DNA from: Endozoicomonas sp. G2_2
GTDB lineage: Bacteria; Pseudomonadota; Gammaproteobacteria; Nevskiales; Salinisphaeraceae
Length of the DNA: 64,000 nucleotides
Assembly: GCF_017744135.1 (NCBI RefSeq)
Contig: NZ_JAGHQU010000004.1
Location: 1 to 64,000, forward strand
Direction of reading: 5' to 3'
The notes under the pieces are model-generated. The model had not been told where the DNA came from and ran no database searches. It worked only from the letters and a program-made list of their open reading frames with translations. This document shows, piece after piece, positions 63,620 through 64,000 of this stretch; the stretch's first letter is position 1, and each line of letters starts with the position of its first letter. Both the position numbers and the translations under genes were made by a program.

Positions 63620-64000
63620 CAAATAGTTGCCAACTTGTAGGGGTGCCGCGCGTCACATTGGTATTAAGCCTTTTCCCTATGAGCTGCTCATAATATTTTG
63701 GTGCCAAGCCGAGGCTTGGCCGAATCCGCCTGATATCGCTCGCTTTGACCTTTGCGCCTTTTTCCACGTCTCGCACGAAATATACCGAACGCCGGAATAA
63801 TTCGTTTCTCTTCTCTGCCGGTTGCCGGTTAAAACCAGCCTTGCCCAACGCAGCCCAAGCGTCATAGCTGTCTCGACATAAGCGTTCTAACTCGTGAGGC
63901 TCAAGAGAGAAGTCGCTGTCTGGCCCCTTATCCGCGCGGCGTAGAGTGAAATGCTTTTCAATGATGCAAGCGCCTAAGGCAACCGCTGCGACCGACGCGG
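63612..64000 (-). CDS. NeuB-family nonulosonate synthase, C-terminal part (probably PseI)
   Basis: The gene runs in from the right edge; about 129 residues are visible. They include GACIIEKHFTL and RRADKGPDSDFSLEPHEL, the end of the NeuB catalytic barrel, and the C-terminal SAF domain (RRSVYFVRDVEKGAKVKASD, RPSLGLAPKYYEQLIGKRL, RGTPTSWQLF). The segment GPDSDFSLEP and the GLAPKYYE loop look more like pseudaminic acid synthases (PseI) than sialic acid synthase NeuB. It condenses phosphoenolpyruvate with an acetamido-sugar to form a nine-carbon sugar used on LPS, capsule or flagellin. Confidence 0.85.
   Translation of the reverse strand, partial: ASVAAVALGACIIEKHFTLRRADKGPDSDFSLEPHELERLCRDSYDAWAALGKAGFNRQPAEKRNELFRRSVYFVRDVEKGAKVKASDIRRIRPSLGLAPKYYEQLIGKRLNTNVTRGTPTSWQLFDE

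Overview
The window is a chromosomal segment from a GC-rich gammaproteobacterium. The linked housekeeping blocks (rpsU-yqeY-dnaG-rpoD divergent from tsaD, def-fmt-rsmB divergent from LysM-dprA-smg-topA-tsaC-hemF, hisIE-tatABC) are laid out as in gammaproteobacteria. The mix of traits recalls halophilic lineages such as Salinisphaera, but that genus-level idea is recalled, not tested.

Region 1 (1-12460) is an accessory island of visibly lower GC. At its left edge is the start of an IS3-type orfA, inserted in or next to a fragment of a plasmid RepA gene. Next comes a four-gene minus-strand operon, in transcription order: SNF2-family helicase, long type III-like adenine methyltransferase (Mod), RhuM-family protein and type III-like restriction helicase-nuclease (Res). 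A tyrosine integrase follows, lying against the 3' end of a CAU-anticodon tRNA that is the probable integration target. This composite restriction-modification operon is the main candidate for an unusual system.

Region 2 (12451-23732) holds a globin lipoprotein whose stop lies inside the tRNA gene, and a coupled trio of a cupredoxin-like secreted protein, a GGDEF/EAL protein and a DUF3034-like outer-surface protein. It continues with the macromolecular-synthesis operon rpsU-yqeY-dnaG-rpoD, with an internal terminator after rpsU, then divergent tsaD and a convergent AEC permease.

Region 3 (23906-41368) is core metabolism and information processing: folB-folK, uppP, cca, slt, oxyR coupled to hemF, tsaC, topA, smg, dprA, a LysM lipoprotein, def-fmt-rsmB, a DJ-1/PfpI protein and a SIMPL-domain protein.

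Region 4 (41465-51758) carries histidine biosynthesis split in two. hisB-hisH-hisA-hisF is on the minus strand and hisI-hisE followed by tatABC is on the plus strand. Between them are dtd, thrB, a TPR protein and the potassium uptake pair trkA-trkH. A 287-bp element with perfect 24-bp terminal inverted repeats sits between hisA and hisF. It supplies the last codons and stop of hisA and lies against the hisF start.

Region 5 (51840-64000) has two secreted proteins of unknown function, nfi-mntR, aroE-waaF, and a surface-polysaccharide locus. The locus consists of three overlapping GT4-type glycosyltransferase genes, a capsule-synthesis-like protein, an AT-richer 576-bp spacer, a PIG-L deacetylase and the 3' part of a NeuB/PseI-type nonulosonate synthase that runs off the right edge. 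Composition becomes AT-richer from about 62.4 kb, which suggests transferred surface-sugar genes.
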